Source of the DNA: Candidatus Woesearchaeota archaeon CG1_02_57_44
GTDB taxonomy: Archaea > Nanobdellota > Nanobdellia > Woesearchaeales > CG1-02-57-44
Reading direction: 5' to 3'
DNA length: 50,227 bases
NCBI GenBank assembly: GCA_001871415.1
Contig: MNWW01000058.1
Span: 1-50,227 of the forward strand
How positions within the stretch are numbered: the stretch's first letter is position 1; each line of letters begins with the position of its first letter. The notes under the pieces are model-generated. The model did not search any database. It was not told the origin of the DNA and saw only the letters and a program-made list of their open reading frames with translations. Both the position numbers and the translations under genes were made by a program. Positions 46,278-50,227 of the stretch are shown one piece after another.

Positions 46278-46576
46278 GTCAAATGTCCTGGCAGTTCTCC
46301 AATATATAGTTTTCTATTATGAAATTGTATTCCAAAATATGAATCCAATACCATTTCTTGTTTAAACTCTATTATTACCATTTTCGCTTGGTTTGTGTAA
46401 TGGTTGTTTTATAATATGTTGTTTTTAGTATATAAATAAAGGGCAAAAAAACGAAATGTTTAAATAGTAGTATTGCCAGAATGAAAACCCTGGTTAGGGA
46501 GTGCGTAGAAGGGGTTTAGGGGCATTGGCCTAGCCAATAGAGGTCAAAAAAACAAAAGACAAGGGGGAGCGAGAGC

Positions 46577-47647
46577 ATGGATTTCATCATACAGAACGCC
46601 CTAAAGGACACCGAAAATAAGTTCGAAGGAGTGAACATAGGCCAGGCCAATATCAAGGTTATTGGCTGTGGCGGCGCTGGAAATAACATGGTCGATTGGC
46701 TCTATAAGAAAGGAGTCAAGGGAGCAGAAATTCTCGCGTGCAACACTGATCAACAGCATCTCATGATGACTGAAGCGGACAAGAAATTTCTTATGGGCCG
46801 CGAACTCACCAAAGGCCTTGGTTGCGGAGGCTTTCCGGAGCGCGGCGCTGAAGCCGCAAAGGAGAGCATCCAGGAGATTAAGGATACACTCAAGTCCTCA
46901 GACATGGTCTTTGTCTGCGGTGGCATGGGCGGCGGAACCGGAACCGGCAGTTGTCCTGTCGTAGCGCAGGTCGCAAAGGACGCAGGCGCCATCGTCATCG
47001 GTACGGTCACCATGCCGTTCAAGATTGAGCGTGCTCGCGTTGATAAGGCTGAATTCGGCCTGCAGCAATTGCGCAAGGTCTCTGACACCGTCATTGTCAT
47101 CGACAACAACAGGCTTGTGCAGATAGCGGGCAACCTGCCCATCAAGCAGGCGTTCGCGGTCGCAAACGAGCTCGTCGCCACCATGATCAAAGGCATTGTC
47201 GAGACTATCGCGATTCCGTCCCTGGTCAACCTGGACTTCGCAGACGTGAAGGCCATCATGACTGACGGCGGCGTAGCGGCTATCGGCGTTGGCGCATCAG
47301 ATACCAACAACAGGGTCGAAGAGGCGGTGAAAGGCGCACTCACCAATCCGCTGCTTGATATCAGCTATCAGGGCGCAACCGGAGCTATCCTGCATGTGCA
47401 CGGTGGCCCGGACATGACCCTTGATGACATCAACCGGATAGGCGACCTTGTAACTGAAGCCATGGATGATGACGCAAACGTCATCTGGGGAGCCCGCGTC
47501 ACTGATGACATGAAAGGTAAGGTGACGGTGATGACCATCATTACTGGCGTCAAGAGCCCCTGGATCCTGGGCAAGCCCAACTACAGGCAACCGACGCCGC
47601 AGCAGGCACACCTGAGCGATGAGCTCGGGATAGAGATCCTGCGCTGA
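46577..47647 (+). CDS. ftsZ: FtsZ-family tubulin homologue
   Basis: IKVIGCGGAGNNMVDWL...ILACNTDQQHL...VFVCGGMGGGTGTGSCPVVAQVAK (tubulin signature)...VIVIDNNRLVQIAGNLPIKQAFAVANELVA. Confidence 0.95.
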   Translation: MDFIIQNALKDTENKFEGVNIGQANIKVIGCGGAGNNMVDWLYKKGVKGAEILACNTDQQHLMMTEADKKFLMGRELTKGLGCGGFPERGAEAAKESIQEIKDTLKSSDMVFVCGGMGGGTGTGSCPVVAQVAKDAGAIVIGTVTMPFKIERARVDKAEFGLQQLRKVSDTVIVIDNNRLVQIAGNLPIKQAFAVANELVATMIKGIVETIAIPSLVNLDFADVKAIMTDGGVAAIGVGASDTNNRVEEAVKGALTNPLLDISYQGATGAILHVHGGPDMTLDDINRIGDLVTEAMDDDANVIWGARVTDDMKGKVTVMTIITGVKSPWILGKPNYRQPTPQQAHLSDELGIEILR

Positions 47648-47670
47648 CGATAAAAACCCCTTTAGTCAGT

Positions 47671-47749
47671 GCGGCCTTCCTGCCTTCATCTCACCCCCCG
47701 AGATGCTGGCAACGCCAACCTCTTTCTTTGAAGGCCGCCATTTTTTTTT
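47671..47749 (+). terminator. Structured 3' element after ftsZ: long-range 9-bp stem enclosing two hairpins, followed by T9
   Basis: GCGGCCTTC (47671-47679) / GAAGGCCGC (47730-47738); inner CATCTC-ACCCCCC-GAGATG (47687-47705) and TGGC-AAC-GCCA (47707-47717); TTTTTTTTT 47741-47749. Confidence 0.6.
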
Positions 47750-47786
47750 CACAAACAACAAATAGCGGGTGCTATTTTCCTGCCTT

Positions 47787-48488
47787 ATGGTCTCAACTCC
47801 TTGGATTGTTGTTGCTGACGGCTCGCGATGGAACTACGGGCAGCTAGGCTTTGCAGGCGCCTGGGAACATCTGCAGGAAGTGCATGAGGCACTTCAGGGC
47901 GTATTGGATACGGTCCTGTCTGACAAGGAGCTTCCCGAGCAGGTCATATGCCGGGCGCTGTGGGATACAATTGAAAACAATGCTGCTGATGGTCAGGATC
48001 CCTCCTTCAGGGGAACCAATTTCCATGGCATCACGTATCTATTGCAGTCCCTTCGGGAGCGCGGAAACTGGTACCAGAGCGATGGGGATGAGCGCTGGAC
48101 AGCTGACTCGTACGCGCCAGAGGGATATCGCTGGCAGGATATCACGCTTGGTCAGCTCTGCATGGTCCCGGCTGTCACTCCTGTGAACTGGATGGAACCA
48201 TGGCTTGGCAGGAACGTGGGGGTTGTACTGCTTGATGCCGCATCCTATGAGCACCTCTCGTGCGGTCCTGGCATCACAGATCCTTTTGAGTTCGGCCAGC
48301 GCGATCCAGAGGTGCGACGCAGGGCATTGATAGGCGGGGTACTCTTTGACATGCAAGCAGCGCAGAAGCAACGCCCGACACTTGAGCTATGCCTGCATGA
48401 CCCACGGGCTGGCTGCATCATCAGTGGGGAAGGATATCTTCAAGGTCGATATACGCTGCACTATGGGTCCTGTTCAATCAGATCCTGA
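47787..48488 (+). CDS. Hypothetical protein
   Basis: ORF 47769-48488; start at MVSTPW favoured; no family recognised. Confidence 0.6.
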   Translation: MVSTPWIVVADGSRWNYGQLGFAGAWEHLQEVHEALQGVLDTVLSDKELPEQVICRALWDTIENNAADGQDPSFRGTNFHGITYLLQSLRERGNWYQSDGDERWTADSYAPEGYRWQDITLGQLCMVPAVTPVNWMEPWLGRNVGVVLLDAASYEHLSCGPGITDPFEFGQRDPEVRRRALIGGVLFDMQAAQKQRPTLELCLHDPRAGCIISGEGYLQGRYTLHYGSCSIRS

Positions 48489-48499
48489 CTGGCCGGACA

Positions 48500-49165
48500 T
48501 TACTCCTTCTCCTCTTCTTTCTTCATCTTATCTATCTTGTGTCGGATGTTGCCGGCGGTCCTGCTCAGGGACTTCTGCAGCCAGTTGCCGAAATAACCCT
48601 GCACAATATCAAGATCCCGGATGCGGTTGCCGAACACTTCCATGGAGCTCACATGCTCTATGGTGAATTGCGTCGGCTTTGGCGGCTTCTCGTCAGCGTA
48701 GCCCAGGGTCACAACGCCCATAGGTGTCGCGTAATCCGGGATGGAGAGCACTCTGCGCAGTTGGGTATCGTCAAACGCGCTCACCCAGCAGGAACCGATG
48801 CCCAGCGACGTCGCCGCGATGAGCATGTTCTCCATGGCAGCTGAGGCGTTCTGGATGCTATACAGGCGCTCTCCTCTGATGCCATAGTACTGCTGCGCGC
48901 GTTTCCAGATGACGGTGGTGCAGATGTGCACAGGCGCGGTCGCCATCCAGTACTGCTGGGCGCATGCCTCGGCAATGTCCTTTCGCAGCTCAGCGTCTGT
49001 CACCAATATGAACTTCCAGTTCTGCAGGTTGCCGCTGCTTGGCGCGGTCTTGGCCGCCTCCACAATCTTCGCTACCATGTCCCACTCCAGCATGATGTCC
49101 TTATAGGCACGGATGCTTCGCCTCTGGGCTATCGCATCAAGGGCATTGAGCGGTGGCTTGTCCAT
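48500..49165 (-). CDS. Nitroreductase family protein
   Basis: LDAIAQRRSIRAYKD...KIVEAAKTAPSSGNLQNWKFILVTD...SAAMENMLIAATSLGIGSCWVSAFDD...VTLGYADEKP. Confidence 0.94.
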   Translation of the reverse strand: MDKPPLNALDAIAQRRSIRAYKDIMLEWDMVAKIVEAAKTAPSSGNLQNWKFILVTDAELRKDIAEACAQQYWMATAPVHICTTVIWKRAQQYYGIRGERLYSIQNASAAMENMLIAATSLGIGSCWVSAFDDTQLRRVLSIPDYATPMGVVTLGYADEKPPKPTQFTIEHVSSMEVFGNRIRDLDIVQGYFGNWLQKSLSRTAGNIRHKIDKMKKEEEKE

Positions 49166-49274
49166 TGCATGATTTCTGGGGGTGGATGTATTTAAAGGTT
49201 GTCTGGGATGGCTATGTCACTTCCATGTAGTATCCTTGGGTATGTTTTTATATGTTGGCGGTTTCCCTGCCACT

Positions 49275-50051
49275 ATGTCTGATACTTCCAGCCATGTCCC
49301 CGGGGAAGCGGTCTCGCTTCCTGACGCGGTCTATGTGCAGCTTGGCGGTGTACCAACTGTTGTCGTTGACCAGCATCATCATGCATATCCCCACCTGCAT
49401 TTCCTTGAGCGAAAACCTGCACTCCTCCTGCACATCGACCACCATGATGATATGACCGCACCGCTCACACCGACCATCGAGCAGCTGGCGTCAGAGGCGC
49501 ATCCACATGATCTGATGACGTATACCGCCACCTCACTAGGCATGGGGAGCTTTCTTTGCCCGGCATTCCATTACGGCCTGGTCGGCGGTCTCTATCACTG
49601 GGATCCTCGTGAAGAATCTGTCACGTGCTATGGCAGGCCAGCTGCGGCGCTATTTGTCGGCGCGCCGCAGACGACTGATCAGGGAGGTCGTCTGCGCTGG
49701 CAGGGTGATGATGGCACTCCGGGCTACCGCCCGCCATCAGTCGAAACCGGCCTGGTCGCTACGGTGGCAGAGCTTGCTGCCTACCGCGGCCCGCTGGTCG
49801 TGGATATTGACCTGGACGCTTTCGTTGATGCCACGGATCCTGACTATGATCCGAGTTTCCCAGGCGTGCCTGACGCGGCAACCTATCGCCTGCAAGTATG
49901 CACCGAGCTATTGCAGCATGCACCAAGACCAGACCTGATCACCATCGCCGAGAGCAGCGTGCATGAGGGAGTGCTTACGCCACCTCAGCTGGTCAAACCC
50001 CTCCTGAACGAGCTTCTTGTGAAATTAGATGGTGTCTACGCAAACCATTAA
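49275..50051 (+). CDS. UPF0489-family (arginase-like fold) protein
   Basis: VVVDQHHHAYPHLHFLERKPALLLHIDHHDDM...LVVDIDLDAFVDATDPDYDPSFPG: metal-binding Asp/His motifs. Start at MSDTSS. Confidence 0.75.
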   Translation: MSDTSSHVPGEAVSLPDAVYVQLGGVPTVVVDQHHHAYPHLHFLERKPALLLHIDHHDDMTAPLTPTIEQLASEAHPHDLMTYTATSLGMGSFLCPAFHYGLVGGLYHWDPREESVTCYGRPAAALFVGAPQTTDQGGRLRWQGDDGTPGYRPPSVETGLVATVAELAAYRGPLVVDIDLDAFVDATDPDYDPSFPGVPDAATYRLQVCTELLQHAPRPDLITIAESSVHEGVLTPPQLVKPLLNELLVKLDGVYANH

Positions 50052-50079
50052 GTATCAGCCGCGTCTCATGTCCTCCTGC

Positions 50080-50165
50080 GCGAGGGTGGCAGAGCCTGGT
50101 CAAATGCGCAGGACTTAAGATCCTGTCCCCCAGCGGGTCCGTGGGTTCGAATCCCTCCCCTCGCA
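50080..50165 (+). tRNA. tRNA-Leu(TAA)
   Basis: GCGAGGGTGGCAGAGCCTGGTCAAATGCGCAGGACTTAAGATCCTGTCCCCCAGCGGGTCCGTGGGTTCGAATCCCTCCCCTCGCA; anticodon loop CTTAAGA, long variable arm. Confidence 0.95.
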
Positions 50166-50227
50166 GTTTTTTTCTATTCCTTTTTCATATCGGGCAACCG
50201 AGCGAAGTGAGTGTTGACCTTGTTTTG

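Overview
This is a gene-dense, GC-rich archaeal chromosome window. Archaeal markers are TFE, Orc1/Cdc6, GatE, an XPD-like helicase, a Hel308-like fragment and FtsZ; a DPANN-like lineage is plausible but not proven. It carries about 50 supportable CDSs and four tRNA genes: Leu-CAG, two tandem Arg (CCG, GCG), and Leu-TAA. The main blocks are: (i) an envelope thiol/metal island (1-5816), with a CPLC membrane protein, DUF411 protein, CcdA, a protein with three CxxC thioredoxin-like segments, two unrelated single-pass proteins that both end in LPxMVGGC, and a divergent BlaI/CopY-like regulator plus M48/M56-like membrane peptidase with a TTTACA-N5-TGTAAA palindrome; (ii) a complete SUF operon (sufB-D-S-U-C) headed by a Cys-containing ArsR-like regulator, with a symmetric 34-bp nested palindrome at its promoter; (iii) an oxidative-stress run (Fur/PerR, ferredoxin, Bcp, nitroreductase, AhpC-like, SOD, ferritin, DUF1858-HesB fusion); (iv) information-processing genes (serS, tfe, cdc6, gatE, sua5, ftsZ). 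The best candidate for an undescribed system is the MVGGC-tailed protein/CcdA/DUF411 island with its BlaI-peptidase pair. Other notable items are a Hel308-like ORF lacking the RecA1 domain, a possible three-way-junction RNA after ftsZ, and a spacing-conserved promoter motif shared by tfe and ftsZ. All calls come from reading the sequence and supplied ORFs; no searches were run.
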